A stretch of DNA of 64,000 nt from Gayadomonas joobiniege G7 (GCF_000300815.1 NZ_AMRX01000007.1:186001-250000); one strand, 5' to 3'. Positions 39,725 to 49,928 are shown, counted from the stretch's first letter. The notes: generated by a model from the letters alone, not told the origin. A program made the numbers and translations.

Positions 39725-40996
39725 TTAAAATACCCAATCCATTGATACCGATATGACACTTATTTGTTCTTTTTTATTCAGCGATAAATTGTCACTAATA
39801 AACAGCCCACCGCCATTTTTATCCACCCATTTATGTTCAAACTGAGCTTTCATAGCGATGTTTTGGTTCATTTGATAACGAGCTCCAAAACCGATACTTT
39901 TATGCCGATATAAAACTTGTAGATACTCATTTAACGAACTTAGGATTGCATTTGCATCCGTCCCTGTGGCAGCAGACAAGTACTGGTTTACAACGTCCGG
40001 AGCTTGATGCACTGGTTCAAAAGCTTGTTCTGAATAGACGCCAGATAAAAAAACATACGGTGTCCATTGACCTGCAAGCCAACTGAGTTTGCTGTAACCC
40101 GAGACTGTTTTTGGAATATAAGCCGTTTCTGAATGCAAATGGGCAACTTCAGTCGTCGCTATATAACGTTCGGATAAAAATTCATAAGCAAGCGCTATAT
40201 ATCCAAAATCTTTTTCACTGTAGCTCACCTGTTCGCCATACATTTTTGCCGCTGGCCAAGGAGGCAAACCTAACGATGCGTCCCCAGTGGCTAATTGTGA
40301 CAATATACGGCGGACGTTTGAACTCTCACCAAATTTGGCTAGTTGCACTCGCGTATAACTGGCTCTGAATAAAGATGTGTCCCAAGCTAATTCAAGGTTA
40401 GCCCCAGCTAAATAATCTAGCTCACCCTCTAGCTCATCACCGTGGGCTTCAATTAAAAAAACAGAATCGCCGTAATAAGCACCAAGTTTTACTAAATAAT
40501 CGCCATACCTTTGTGTATACGCTAAGTCAAAACCATCAAAAAACCTTAACGGTAGCTGAGCATAAAAATCATGAATTGGGTAAACTGTATCTCGCGCAAA
40601 CCCGATATAACGGCTATCGTTTAATAGATAAATCTGAGGTGCCATGCGCCCCAATCTAAATTCCCAGTTTTGATTCGGCCGAAATATAAGGGTTGCATAT
40701 TTAATGCGGTCATAATCGTCTCTGATTAATTCATCTTTTAACACCACTTGTGTCATCAGTTCGAATTGACTATTAAAACTGTGGTTTAACTGCAAACCGA
40801 GCAAACTTAAATCAGAAAAATTAACTTCATGTTCAAAACTTTCACCGCGCGCAGCTATATCTGGACGAAAACCAAGCGCTTTGCTCGTTGCTGAATAGCC
40901 AGCTAGCGTACCAAAACCGGAAAACGAAGTTTCACCAGCTAGCGTTACATTAGCAGATAGAAGTAAAAAAATGTAAACAAAAAGGCTTTTTGCCAT
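39725..40996 (-). CDS. Outer-membrane porin-like beta-barrel protein (copy A)
   Basis: This 423-residue protein has a signal peptide (about 1-20, NVTLAGETS) followed by alternating amphipathic strands. GFGTLAGYSATS, LQLNHSFNSQFELMTQVVL and NWEFRLGRMAPQIYLLNDSRYIGFARDTVYP are the barrel signatures. It ends in an aromatic residue (MDWVF), the usual outer-membrane assembly signal. It has the same length as copy B and shares GFGxLAGY and SRYxxxA. The substrate is unknown. The small binding-protein gene follows after one base. Confidence 0.78.
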   Translation of the reverse strand: MAKSLFVYIFLLLSANVTLAGETSFSGFGTLAGYSATSKALGFRPDIAARGESFEHEVNFSDLSLLGLQLNHSFNSQFELMTQVVLKDELIRDDYDRIKYATLIFRPNQNWEFRLGRMAPQIYLLNDSRYIGFARDTVYPIHDFYAQLPLRFFDGFDLAYTQRYGDYLVKLGAYYGDSVFLIEAHGDELEGELDYLAGANLELAWDTSLFRASYTRVQLAKFGESSNVRRILSQLATGDASLGLPPWPAAKMYGEQVSYSEKDFGYIALAYEFLSERYIATTEVAHLHSETAYIPKTVSGYSKLSWLAGQWTPYVFLSGVYSEQAFEPVHQAPDVVNQYLSAATGTDANAILSSLNEYLQVLYRHKSIGFGARYQMNQNIAMKAQFEHKWVDKNGGGLFISDNLSLNKKEQISVISVSMDWVF

Positions 40997-41056
40997 ATCA
41001 ACATCCTAATAATATGTTCAAGCCGCCGTACGGAAGGCGTTCGCGCAAAGTATAAA

Positions 41057-41497
41057 CTATTTAACTATATATACCACTTTTACTTTGGCTGGAAGTGGTC
41101 GCCCTGTAGTTAACTGAACGTAACCAATAGAAGCGGTATTATTCGCTACATAAGCGAGCACAGACTCATGATTTGCTACCTGATAAGGCGGTAAATACCG
41201 CCCAGTAAACCTCAATCTTGCCCAATAACTATTTACTCGAGATACCGACAAGCCTGTTAATTTATAATAAAAATCTGCTTTTAATGTGTCACTATCAGCC
41301 AGGTCTACCGGCTCGGCAATGCGACCATCAGGAAAGGCGATATGACGCCCGGTATAAATATCTACTAATTGTTTTTTATTTATTTCTCCAATTGGATTAG
41401 CGGCATTAACAATAACGGCGATAGACTCTGCAAACACTGTAAAGGTGCTAAAATAATAACAGCAAAACAAAACGAATATTTTAAAAAAACGATACAT
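41057..41497 (-). CDS. Small periplasmic phosphate-binding-like protein (copy B)
   Basis: This is a 146-residue protein with a signal peptide (about 1-23, TVFAES) and the same single-lobe fold as copy A. INKKQLVDIYTGRHIAFPDG, GLSVSRVNSYWARLRFTGRY and ASIGYVQL align with it residue for residue in most positions. It starts one base after the porin B stop. The two copies differ in many places, so the duplication is old. Confidence 0.78.
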   Translation of the reverse strand: MYRFFKIFVLFCCYYFSTFTVFAESIAVIVNAANPIGEINKKQLVDIYTGRHIAFPDGRIAEPVDLADSDTLKADFYYKLTGLSVSRVNSYWARLRFTGRYLPPYQVANHESVLAYVANNTASIGYVQLTTGRPLPAKVKVVYIVK

Positions 41498-41498
41498 C

Positions 41499-42770
41499 TC
41501 AAAATATCCAATCTAAACTAACGGCGATCACATCTATTTGCCGATCAGGTTCTTGCATCAAATTATCACGCGCCCAAAGCCCAATGCCATCTTGAGCAAT
41601 CCAAAAGTGCTCTACCTGAGCTTTTAAAGCCACCGAATGATTTAAATCATACCTTAGTCCCAAGCTCAGGCTTTGTTGTTCAGACCGGTTTTGCAGCACG
41701 CTCATAACGCCCAAAAGCCCCTGCATAGAATCAAAACCAATAACATCAGTGACTGCATTAAAAACATCTGGTGATGGCCAAGAATAAGGCTCATAACCCC
41801 TTGTTGAATCAATGGCTGATACACTGATAAAAGGCGTATACTGATTAATTTGATAAGCGTACTGAAGATACCCTGAAGTGTTATTAATAATTAACCCAGA
41901 ATCTGTATACAGGTGCCCGATTTCAAACCTAAACAAATGTGAATTTTTTTTATATTCAAAAGAAACACTCGTAAATTCAATGGGTTCATCACTGTATTTA
42001 GTTTCATTTTGCAAATCATCAGCTTCGTGCCATGCTGGCAGACCGTATAAAGGCGGTACACTGGTAAACGCAGATAAAAAAGCACTGATATCCCGCTCAA
42101 AACTCTGCTCTGCCAGTTTAGAGTATGTGTGTGCTGCACGTATCCGCCAACCAAGGTGGTCTATTTCAATCGCTGCACCGATTACAGGCCTTAAGCGGTT
42201 TTCAAAATTACCACTGTCATTATAAAAATGATGATTACTTTGACCAGCGTACAGGTTCCATGAAATAAGCCATTCGTCAATCCTATTTGTATAGGTGATT
42301 TCGGCACCATCTAATGCAGCAGTTTGAATTTGGTTATAAAAACCAGAGACTGGGTAAACGCTTGTTTGCGCATAATTTACATACCGACTATCACTAAACC
42401 AGACGTTTCTCGCCGAAAAACGGCCAAACCTAAACATCCAGTTTGCATTTGGCGTATAATTGAGTGATGCGATTGTCACTCTATCAATGAGTTGATTGCT
42501 GCGTCCTTTTTGTAACAAAACTTGGCCAACAAGCTGCCATTCTGGATTGAGGATGTGATTAACTTGCAAGCCTAAGTTAGTTAAGTCGGCCAGCTCAAAG
42601 TCATTGTCTCCCCCCGCATAAGGCGAAGCCACATCCGTTTTAAAGCTTAAGGTATCACCGTTTGCCTGATAGCCCGCAAGTGATCCAAATCCAGAAAAAT
42701 AAGTCTCGGCATTTAGCAAAAAACTTGAACAGCAACAAACGCTAGCGATTAACCAAGACTTAAAGTTCAT
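41499..42770 (-). CDS. Outer-membrane porin-like beta-barrel protein (copy B)
   Basis: This 423-residue exported barrel has a signal peptide (about 1-21, FLLNAETYF). GFGSLAGYQANG, LGLQVNHILNPEWQLVGQVLLQ and MFRFGRFSARNVWFSDSRYVNYAQ correspond to copy A strands. It ends SLDWIF, with the terminal Phe needed for outer-membrane insertion. The substrate is unknown. It lies directly downstream of trpS (24-bp gap) and is first in a porin-binding protein-porin-binding protein series. Confidence 0.78.
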   Translation of the reverse strand: MNFKSWLIASVCCCSSFLLNAETYFSGFGSLAGYQANGDTLSFKTDVASPYAGGDNDFELADLTNLGLQVNHILNPEWQLVGQVLLQKGRSNQLIDRVTIASLNYTPNANWMFRFGRFSARNVWFSDSRYVNYAQTSVYPVSGFYNQIQTAALDGAEITYTNRIDEWLISWNLYAGQSNHHFYNDSGNFENRLRPVIGAAIEIDHLGWRIRAAHTYSKLAEQSFERDISAFLSAFTSVPPLYGLPAWHEADDLQNETKYSDEPIEFTSVSFEYKKNSHLFRFEIGHLYTDSGLIINNTSGYLQYAYQINQYTPFISVSAIDSTRGYEPYSWPSPDVFNAVTDVIGFDSMQGLLGVMSVLQNRSEQQSLSLGLRYDLNHSVALKAQVEHFWIAQDGIGLWARDNLMQEPDRQIDVIAVSLDWIF

Positions 42771-42794
42771 TCAGAGCACCCCAGACGATTTAGT

Positions 42795-43805
42795 CTAATT
42801 TAGTATATCAGGTATAAAACCAACTGCTTGATTAACTTTCTGTAAGGTTGATCGCGCTTTTTGTTGTGCTTTTTGCGCGCCATCGTGCATTACTTTATTT
42901 AAATAACTCTGATCTGCTCGTAGTTTAGCAAACTCTTGCTGAATCGGCTCAAGCAAAGCAACCACAGCTTCGGCGGTGTCTTTTTTGAGGTGACCGTACA
43001 TTTTATCTTCATACTCTGGTACTAATTCTGCAACCGTTTTGTTGGTGGCACAGGATAACAACGTAAGTAAATTAGACACACCTGGCTTTTCTTCAACATC
43101 AAAATAAATGCGCGCTTGCTCATCAGAGTCGGTGACTGCTCGTTTAACCTTTTTGGTAATTTTTTTCGGGTCTTCCAATAGACCAATAAAATTCGCTGGG
43201 TTATCGTCTGATTTAGACATTTTTTTACTTGGATCCTGCAGGCTCATAATACGCGCACCTGTTTCCGGTATATGCGGATCTGGAATTGTAAATATATCAC
43301 CATACAAGTTATTAAAACGCACAGCCACGTCTCGCGCCAGCTCTAAATGCTGTTTTTGATCATTCCCTACGGGCACTCGGTTCGCTTGATATAACAAAAT
43401 ATCAGCCGCCATTAACGCCGGATAAGTAAACAAACCCGCATTGATGTTGTTTTCATTTTTTGCCGATTTATCTTTAAACTGAGTCATGCGATTGAGTTCA
43501 CCCATCTGGGTATAACAATTTAATATCCAAGCAAGCTGAGCATGCTCGGCCACGTGAGACTGCATAAAGACAGTGCTCTTTTGCGGGTCAATACCACAAG
43601 CCAAGTACAAAGCCAAACCATCTAACGAAGCTTCACGAAGCTGCTCTGCTTGCTGGCGCACCGTGATGGCATGCATATTAACAATTGAAAACAAACAATC
43701 GCACTCATTTTGCATTTGTACCCATTGGCGCAACGCGCCCATATAGTTACCTATAGTTAATCCGCCGCTTGGTTGGGCGCCACTAAAAACAATGGGTTTG
43801 CTCAT
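42795..43805 (-). CDS. trpS: Tryptophanyl-tRNA synthetase
   Basis: This 336-residue class Ic synthetase charges tRNA-Trp. The HIGH-like motif is in [18 protein letters not shown] (about 8-25) and KMSKSDDNP is near 196. [17 protein letters not shown] near 141 binds tryptophan and ATP. Its length matches E. coli TrpS (334). It reads toward the porin pair with a 24-bp gap and lies downstream of the tRNA-Arg gene on the same strand. Confidence 0.96.
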   Translation of the reverse strand: MSKPIVFSGAQPSGGLTIGNYMGALRQWVQMQNECDCLFSIVNMHAITVRQQAEQLREASLDGLALYLACGIDPQKSTVFMQSHVAEHAQLAWILNCYTQMGELNRMTQFKDKSAKNENNINAGLFTYPALMAADILLYQANRVPVGNDQKQHLELARDVAVRFNNLYGDIFTIPDPHIPETGARIMSLQDPSKKMSKSDDNPANFIGLLEDPKKITKKVKRAVTDSDEQARIYFDVEEKPGVSNLLTLLSCATNKTVAELVPEYEDKMYGHLKKDTAEAVVALLEPIQQEFAKLRADQSYLNKVMHDGAQKAQQKARSTLQKVNQAVGFIPDILN

Positions 43806-43863
43806 ACTGTCCTCAAAATTGTTTGGTTATTTATAATTTTATGATCTTAGGCTGGAACCTTTT

Positions 43864-43939
43864 TGGCGGCCCCACCAGGACTCGAACCTGGATCGATCGC
43901 TTAGGAGGCAACTGTTCTATCCTGTTGAACTATAGGGCC
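43864..43939 (-). tRNA. tRNA-Arg (anticodon CCT)
   Basis: The minus strand reads GGCCCTA for the 5' acceptor arm, which pairs with TGGGGCC, then discriminator G and an encoded CCA (43864-43866). The T-loop is GGTTCGAGTCC. The anticodon loop CTCCTAA with stem TTGC/GCGA gives anticodon CCT. The body is 73 nt plus CCA. Confidence 0.95.
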
Positions 43940-44052
43940 ATGTTGCAGCGAATTTTAGCGAGTTTTTGACTTTAATTGCAACAAAGTCTTTAAATTTGTC
44001 ATATTTACAGGTTAGCCTAGGCTCAATTTGAGCTGACAATGGTTTTATAAAA

Positions 44053-44955
44053 ATGGCAAAATCAGTTCGCTGGGTGTTGGCCCTAAGCATTTTTATAATT
44101 TTAATTTTGGTTGTTGAAGACCAAGCCGGCTGGCAATGGGTATTGGCACAATGGCAAACAGTTCATCCACTTAACATTGCCATATTGGTCTTATTGACAG
44201 CAATGAGTTATGTCACCCGAGCTGTCCGTATTTTTTATTATTTTGCCAGTGTAAAAAGCAGCCCCTTCCTACCGTATTTATCAATTAGCTTATTACACAA
44301 TGCTTGGAATAATTTTTTACCAATGCGTCTCGGTGAAGCTTCATTTCCGATCATGATGAAAAAACAATTAGGCTTTTCCTATTGGCAAACCAGCGGTGGT
44401 TTGTTTTTGATTCGATTATTCGATTTACACGTTTTAACAAGCCTATTTTTGCTCGCTGCATCAATCGCCGTATCTAAGTTTTATTTTGTATTATTAATTT
44501 TTTGGTTACTCCTGCCAGTGATCATCAAACCTCTTTTATTGATATTACCTAGGATATTTTTTGCTGTTAAATTGCTTAGTTGGTTAAGCAAGTTTAAACA
44601 ACCACAAGTAAAAACAAGCCAACTGACCTGCTGTTATCTTTTAACGATATTCATTTGGGTATTTAAATTAACGGCCTTTACTTTAATTGCGATGAGTTTT
44701 TTACCACTGACGTTCGGTCAAACTCTGCTGGCAGTCATCAGCGCAGATTTTACCAGCGTATTGCCGATTCATGGTTTAGCTGGTAGCGGGACATTTGAAG
44801 GCGCCATGTTAGCGGTACTCTTGCCGTTAGGTGTAGATACCCGCACCGCATTAAGCGCGGCAGTGAATCTACATATATATTTATTGATTGTCAGCTTAGT
44901 ATCTGTTCCTTTGGCGATATTCATAAAAAATAGTCGCTCAATAAAACTGAAATAA
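44053..44955 (+). CDS. Flippase-like membrane protein (UPF0104 / LPG-synthase TM region)
   Basis: This 300-residue polytopic protein has about eight hydrophobic segments. The conserved AWNNFLPMRLGEASFP (about 82-97) and FTSVLPIHGLAGSGTFEGAM (about 237-256) are diagnostic of the UPF0104 family. Relatives include MprF flippase domains and proteins in glycolipid pathways. As the first gene of a plus-strand run with a polyprenyl-phosphate sugar transferase and two ArnT-like enzymes, it could help move a lipid-linked sugar across the inner membrane. That role is inference. Confidence 0.75.
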   Translation: MAKSVRWVLALSIFIILILVVEDQAGWQWVLAQWQTVHPLNIAILVLLTAMSYVTRAVRIFYYFASVKSSPFLPYLSISLLHNAWNNFLPMRLGEASFPIMMKKQLGFSYWQTSGGLFLIRLFDLHVLTSLFLLAASIAVSKFYFVLLIFWLLLPVIIKPLLLILPRIFFAVKLLSWLSKFKQPQVKTSQLTCCYLLTIFIWVFKLTAFTLIAMSFLPLTFGQTLLAVISADFTSVLPIHGLAGSGTFEGAMLAVLLPLGVDTRTALSAAVNLHIYLLIVSLVSVPLAIFIKNSRSIKLK

Positions 44956-45029
44956 GTTCGTCATTTTTATTTAAACTCAGCTTCGTAGGCTAGTTTAGAT
45001 GTCATTTAAAAGATAACTAGAGAAATAGA

Positions 45030-46142
45030 ATGTCCTTGTCACACCAAACCAGTTTATCAATTGTCGTTCCTATGTACAAAGAAGCAGACAATGTGCTGCT
45101 AATGCTTGATAAAATTACTGAAAGCATGCAGAACTATCCCGCCTGCTGGGAGCTTATTTGTGTTGACGATGGCAGTCCAGACCAAACTTTAGCTAAATTA
45201 AAACAGGGCCAAAAAATTCATGGACCACATATCCGCATTGTAGAGCTGCAACGAAATTTTGGCCAAACGGCAGCCATGCAAGCCGGTATTGATGTAGCCG
45301 AAGGTGAATTAATTGCAACATTAGATGGTGATTTGCAAAATGATCCAGCCGATATTCCGCGTATGGTAGAAGAATTGCTTGAAAGAGATTTAGACCTTTT
45401 ACAAGGCTGGCGAAAAGATAGAAAAGATGCTGCAATAAAACGAAAGTTGCCATCACGCATTGCCAACCGCTTAATCGCCCGAATGACAGGGGTAAAGCTT
45501 CACGATTATGGCTGTAGCTTAAAAATTTACCGCGCCAGTATTTTAAAACAAATTCGACTATTTGGTGAAATGCACCGATTCATCCCGGTTTGGGTTGCCG
45601 GGGTTACTGCCCCTCACCGCATCGGTGAAACGATTGTCCGCCATCACGCCCGCCAATTTGGCGAATCTAAATATGGCATTAGTCGTACATTTAGAGTCAT
45701 TATTGATCTTTTGTCAGTGTTTTTCTTTTTGCGGTATAAAGCGAGACCGGGCCACTTTTTTGGCTCAATCGGATTAGCCACAGGTGCCATTGGCAGCGGT
45801 TTATTAAGTTGGCTGTTATTTGTAAAATTTGCACTCGGTGAAGATATAGGACAACGCCCTATGCTCATTGTTGCCGTGTTAATGTTGGTTATGGCATTGC
45901 AATTTTTAACCACAGGTGTTGTTGCTGAAATGCTAACAAGGATTTTTTATCAAAAAACAGAACATCAAAACTTTATTGTGCGGCGCGTGGATACTCATCA
46001 CCCCATGTCGAGCCCCCAAACGCAGCAAGACAAGCCTGATACCGCCGAGAAGTCTCATACAACACAAACATCTGTTGCACTACCTCAAGCTAAATCTTTA
46101 ACCGAAAATAAAAATAGTAAAAATGTCCGAAAGATATCCTAA
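45030..46142 (+). CDS. GT2 polyprenyl-phosphate glycosyltransferase
   Basis: This 370-residue protein has a GT-A domain (about 8-240) resembling ArnC, GtrB and DPM1. VVPMYKEADNVLLML, ICVDDGSPDQTL, RNFGQTAAMQAGID and TLDGDLQNDP (with the DxD site) are visible. Two C-terminal membrane helices (about 243-305) anchor it. It should load a sugar onto undecaprenyl phosphate, the donor for the ArnT-like transferases downstream. A polar, Gln/Ser/Thr-rich tail (about 325-370) is unusual. It overlaps the next gene by 20 bp. Confidence 0.85.
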   Translation: MSLSHQTSLSIVVPMYKEADNVLLMLDKITESMQNYPACWELICVDDGSPDQTLAKLKQGQKIHGPHIRIVELQRNFGQTAAMQAGIDVAEGELIATLDGDLQNDPADIPRMVEELLERDLDLLQGWRKDRKDAAIKRKLPSRIANRLIARMTGVKLHDYGCSLKIYRASILKQIRLFGEMHRFIPVWVAGVTAPHRIGETIVRHHARQFGESKYGISRTFRVIIDLLSVFFFLRYKARPGHFFGSIGLATGAIGSGLLSWLLFVKFALGEDIGQRPMLIVAVLMLVMALQFLTTGVVAEMLTRIFYQKTEHQNFIVRRVDTHHPMSSPQTQQDKPDTAEKSHTTQTSVALPQAKSLTENKNSKNVRKIS

Positions 46143-47685
46143 TTACTTTTATGCTGGTATTGCCCTGCTTTTTGTTTTGATTGGGTTTGTCGTCAATGTA
46201 TCAAGTATTCCATTATTTGATGTTGATGAGGGTGCCTTTTCAGAAGCAACGCGAGAGATGCTCGCCAGTAATATCTGGTCCGCCACTTATTTAGATGGTG
46301 AACCAAGATATGACAAGCCTATTTTAACTTACTGGATCCAAGCGATAATGGTTAAGTTGTTTGGTTTAAATGAGTTAGGGCTAAGACTTCACTCCGTTTG
46401 TGCCGCTATTTTATGGATGCTGGCCAGTGCGATATTTTGTCGTCAATATGTTAATGATAAAAGCGCATGGTTTTTTGTCTGCATCTTCAGCTCTACTTTA
46501 TGGATCACCCTAATTGGCCGTGCTGCAACGGCAGATGCTTTGCTCAACCTTTTTATTGCTTTGTCATTTTTTGATATTTATCGCTTTACAAAACAACAGC
46601 AAAAAAAATATGCACTGCGTGCTTGGTTGTGGATGAGTTTAGGTGTTTTAACCAAAGGGCCAGTCGCTGCAGCCATCCCTGTCATTGCAAGTTTGATTTG
46701 GTTAATCAGCTTAAACAGAAGTTCCATTTGGTTAGCCGCACTCAAAATGCCGTTGGGCTGGATGATTTTTTTGTCCGTAATAACACCATGGCTGTTTATG
46801 GTTTGGCAAGAGCAAGGTAGTGGCTTTTTTTACGGTTTTTTGGTCGAACACAACCTGAACCGCTTTGCCACGGCTAAAGAAGGCCACGGAGGCGCTTGGT
46901 ATTATTATTTAATCATTTTACCTCTGATTATTCTGCCATATTCAGGTTTATTGATCCCTTTATTTGGTACAATAAAGTTGCTCTGGAAACGGCCTTTTGA
47001 ACGCCTCTTGCTGATTTGGTTTTTTTTGGTTTTATTTTTGGTATCTATTGCACAAACTAAACTGCCACATTACATATTATACGGGGTCACCCCACTCATT
47101 ATTTTATTTGCCAAACATAGGTTCCTGTTGGCAAGTTCAAATTGGCAGGTTTTAGCACCATTAGCTTTTTGCGCGATTCAAATCACATTAGTGGTGATAG
47201 CGCCCAATTTAGCCGCGCAGCAAAACAACCTCTACCAACAAGAAATGTTAGCCAACGCAGATCAGGTATTTTCAAAAACCTATTTGTACGCCAGCGTCGC
47301 GCTAACTATCGCTGTGCTTTGTATTTTTTTAACACATAGGCCCGGTTGGCAAAAATTATTAGGCTGCGGCATTTTACAAACCTTGTTTTGTTATATCTTT
47401 TTATTGCCATCGCTTGCTGACATTCAGCAAACCCCAATCAAACAAGCTGCTTTGTACAGCAAAAATATCCAGGCGCCTTTTGTTGCTTACAAGATGCATA
47501 TGCCGAGCTTTAGCCTATACCGTGAAGCAATTACCGCAAGACGGGCACCAGCATTAGGGGATTATGTTTATACCCGAGCGGATCGTATGCAGAGTTTACA
47601 AGCGCTATTCCCAACAACAGAGCTCAATATAATTTATCAATCAGGTGGTATTAGAATCGTGCAAATACCCCACCAGGAGCCTTAA
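46123..47685 (+). CDS. ArnT-like GT39 glycosyltransferase (first copy)
   Basis: This 520-residue polytopic enzyme has the ArnT/PMT start. FDVDEGAFSEATREML (about 29-44) carries the acidic catalytic region in the first periplasmic loop, followed by YDKPILTYWIQA. LGVLTKGPVAAAIP (about 173-186) and LVEHNLNRFATAKEGHGGAWYYY (about 238-260) match the family. ArnT proteins move a sugar from undecaprenyl phosphate to lipid A phosphate. The sugar is unknown, because arnA and arnB are absent here. It overlaps the GT2 gene and precedes a PAP2 gene by 3 bp. Confidence 0.83.
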   Translation: MSERYPNYFYAGIALLFVLIGFVVNVSSIPLFDVDEGAFSEATREMLASNIWSATYLDGEPRYDKPILTYWIQAIMVKLFGLNELGLRLHSVCAAILWMLASAIFCRQYVNDKSAWFFVCIFSSTLWITLIGRAATADALLNLFIALSFFDIYRFTKQQQKKYALRAWLWMSLGVLTKGPVAAAIPVIASLIWLISLNRSSIWLAALKMPLGWMIFLSVITPWLFMVWQEQGSGFFYGFLVEHNLNRFATAKEGHGGAWYYYLIILPLIILPYSGLLIPLFGTIKLLWKRPFERLLLIWFFLVLFLVSIAQTKLPHYILYGVTPLIILFAKHRFLLASSNWQVLAPLAFCAIQITLVVIAPNLAAQQNNLYQQEMLANADQVFSKTYLYASVALTIAVLCIFLTHRPGWQKLLGCGILQTLFCYIFLLPSLADIQQTPIKQAALYSKNIQAPFVAYKMHMPSFSLYREAITARRAPALGDYVYTRADRMQSLQALFPTTELNIIYQSGGIRIVQIPHQEP

Positions 47686-47688
47686 CTT

Positions 47689-48477
47689 GTGATGCAGTAT
47701 AAAAATGTTCAACATAGTTTATTTTTTAGTCTTTTTTTGATGTTCTTAGCTGCTGGGACTTTTTTTCTATTTGGCTACCATGCTGGTTTTACCTCGCTAA
47801 ACACTTGGGGCAGTCAACTTCCCGAAACTTTTTGGGCGGCAGCCACTTTGTTAGGTGATACTTATGTGGCGATTGCTTTGACTTTTTTTTTATTGGCGCA
47901 TCATCAGCGATTGATACCTGCAGCATTAGTTGCCACAGTTCCTGCAACCCTGATTGCGCAATCATTTAAACGAGGTATGCCAATTGAACGTCCCGCTTTG
48001 GTGCTACCTGAGGGCAGCTTTAATCAAATCGGACGTTTATTAGAGCTGGGCAGTTTTCCATCTGGCCATACAATGACAGCTGCCGTTTTGTTTGCTTTGA
48101 TATTTTTATTTACCGAATATCGTTGGAAACAAATAAGTGCCTTTATTTTATTGTTTTTTGCCGGTGTCAGCCGAGTCATGGTCGGGGCGCACTGGCCTAT
48201 AGATGTCATGGTAGGCGCCGCTGTCGGTATTGCTTGTGCTTCACTTGGCTATTATGTAGCACATAAATATCAGTTGGGTTCTTGGCGCAGCACCAAAGTG
48301 ATTTTATTTATACTACCCTGCTACGCGGCCTATGGCACCTTTAGCCATGACAGAGGCTACCCTGAAGGCCATCTATTTGCCGTTATTGCGGTTGTTTTGG
48401 CGATTCTATCTTACTGCTACCACCTGTATCAGCGCCATCATGTATTTATTCTTCGCCGCTTAAAAGAGCATAAATAA
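47689..48477 (+). CDS. PAP2 family phosphatase (first copy)
   Basis: This 262-residue membrane phosphatase has the three PAP2 motifs in order. KRGMPIERP is near residues 88-96, GSFPSGHT is near 121-128, and SRVMVGAHWPIDVMVG is near 160-175, with the catalytic His and Asp pair. Candidate substrates are undecaprenyl pyrophosphate, a lipid A phosphate or phosphatidylglycerol phosphate. GTG at 47689 or ATG at 47692 could start it, and AGGAG lies 10-13 bp upstream. Its stop overlaps the next ATG by one base. Confidence 0.85.
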   Translation: MMQYKNVQHSLFFSLFLMFLAAGTFFLFGYHAGFTSLNTWGSQLPETFWAAATLLGDTYVAIALTFFLLAHHQRLIPAALVATVPATLIAQSFKRGMPIERPALVLPEGSFNQIGRLLELGSFPSGHTMTAAVLFALIFLFTEYRWKQISAFILLFFAGVSRVMVGAHWPIDVMVGAAVGIACASLGYYVAHKYQLGSWRSTKVILFILPCYAAYGTFSHDRGYPEGHLFAVIAVVLAILSYCYHLYQRHHVFILRRLKEHK

Positions 48478-49928
48478 TGCGCCAAACACCAAATTTTGTT
48501 ATCGTTTTTGCAATTATCCTAATAATTTTTGGCTACCGAGAATGGGTCACTTTGAGCCTACCTGTCACTTTGTTTTATGACGAAGCTTATTATTTAAGCT
48601 GGGCATCAACACCTGACTGGGGGTATTATTCTAAACCCCCTATGGTAGCTTGGTTAATTGCCTTAACGACCTACCTATTTGGCATGGCTGAATGGGCGGT
48701 GAAACTGGCCGCTCCCCTGCTATACTGCGGCACAGGCCTTTTGTTATATTTAATTAACCAAAAGCTGTTTTCTGCAAAAGCTGGCCTAATGGCCACGCTT
48801 ATTTTTATCACTATGCCGTTAGTGAGTTTAAACTCACTATTTATTACCACTGATGCACCTCAATTGTTTTTTTGGGCGCTTTGCTGCTATGCATTTATCC
48901 GAGCTGAACAGAGCAATTTATGGCGCTGGTGGCTGTTGGCTGGTATGGCCGGTGGCGCTGGTTTATTATCTAAATACACTTTTATTTTATTGCCCGTTGC
49001 ATTTTTATTGTTGCCGTTATTCTACCGACCTGCGATCAAGGTGCTGCAAAATCCAAGATTTTGGCTGGCTTGCCTCATCGCATTAATATGTCTACTGCCA
49101 AATTTATGGTGGAATTATCAACATGATTTTATCAGTTTTCAGCATACCCAAGAGATATCTAAACAAACCGAAAATGGTATAAGTATTACCCGCATGGGTG
49201 AATTTTTGGCACTGCAATTATTGGTATTTGGCCCGCTTACGCTAATTTTGTTAGTTAAATTTATTTTTCGAAAAAACAAAACCTATGGTGAGCATTTATT
49301 ATGGGCTTTATGCTGGCCAACAATCTTGCTGATTGCGGTTCAGGCGTTGACTGGACGGGCTAACATGAATTGGGCTGCGGCTGCTTATGTTGCCGCAAGT
49401 TTATTAGTAGGCTACCAACTGTCTTTGTTAAAACAAAAGTTTTGGATGCCAATCGTTTTGTTAGTCAATATCATCTTAATGGTTGCTTTTTACCATTACG
49501 AAAGCATTAACAAACAACTAGATATAGAATTAACCGCGAGCACTGATCCATACAAACGAATCAAAGGCTGGCCTGACTTTGTGCAACAGTTTCAACCTTG
49601 GTTTGATCAATACCCTAATCATAAATTGGCCGCCGATTCACGCAAATTACTCGCGTATTTTGGCTATTATTTAAATAAGAGAGACTTTCAAGGGGTTGCT
49701 TTTGATGGTACTAAGCATATTGCCGGTCACTATGAATTAAAGTACCCACTGGCCAATAGCCCAAAACAAAAATTTTTATTTGTTACCGAAGACTGGGATG
49801 AAATAAAACTTAAAACTTATTTTGCTAATGTGACTTTATTAACCGAGCAGCAATTACCTGTATATAAAAACTTTACCCGAACAGCCCGTTTATATCAGGT
49901 TTCAGGATTTAAAAACCATGAGCAATAA
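48477..49928 (+). CDS. ArnT-like GT39 glycosyltransferase (second copy)
   Basis: This 483-residue polytopic protein has the PMT_2 start LFYDEAYYLSWASTPDWGYY (about 28-47) followed by SKPPMVAWLIALTTYLFG. GLLSKYTFILLP (about 162-173) and RANMNWAAAAYVAAS (about 291-305) are also conserved in this family. It is only distantly like the first ArnT-like copy, so the two probably attach different sugars or use different acceptors. The TAATG overlap with the upstream PAP2 gene and the 11-bp overlap with the downstream PAP2 gene show tight coupling. Confidence 0.82.
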   Translation: MRQTPNFVIVFAIILIIFGYREWVTLSLPVTLFYDEAYYLSWASTPDWGYYSKPPMVAWLIALTTYLFGMAEWAVKLAAPLLYCGTGLLLYLINQKLFSAKAGLMATLIFITMPLVSLNSLFITTDAPQLFFWALCCYAFIRAEQSNLWRWWLLAGMAGGAGLLSKYTFILLPVAFLLLPLFYRPAIKVLQNPRFWLACLIALICLLPNLWWNYQHDFISFQHTQEISKQTENGISITRMGEFLALQLLVFGPLTLILLVKFIFRKNKTYGEHLLWALCWPTILLIAVQALTGRANMNWAAAAYVAASLLVGYQLSLLKQKFWMPIVLLVNIILMVAFYHYESINKQLDIELTASTDPYKRIKGWPDFVQQFQPWFDQYPNHKLAADSRKLLAYFGYYLNKRDFQGVAFDGTKHIAGHYELKYPLANSPKQKFLFVTEDWDEIKLKTYFANVTLLTEQQLPVYKNFTRTARLYQVSGFKNHEQ

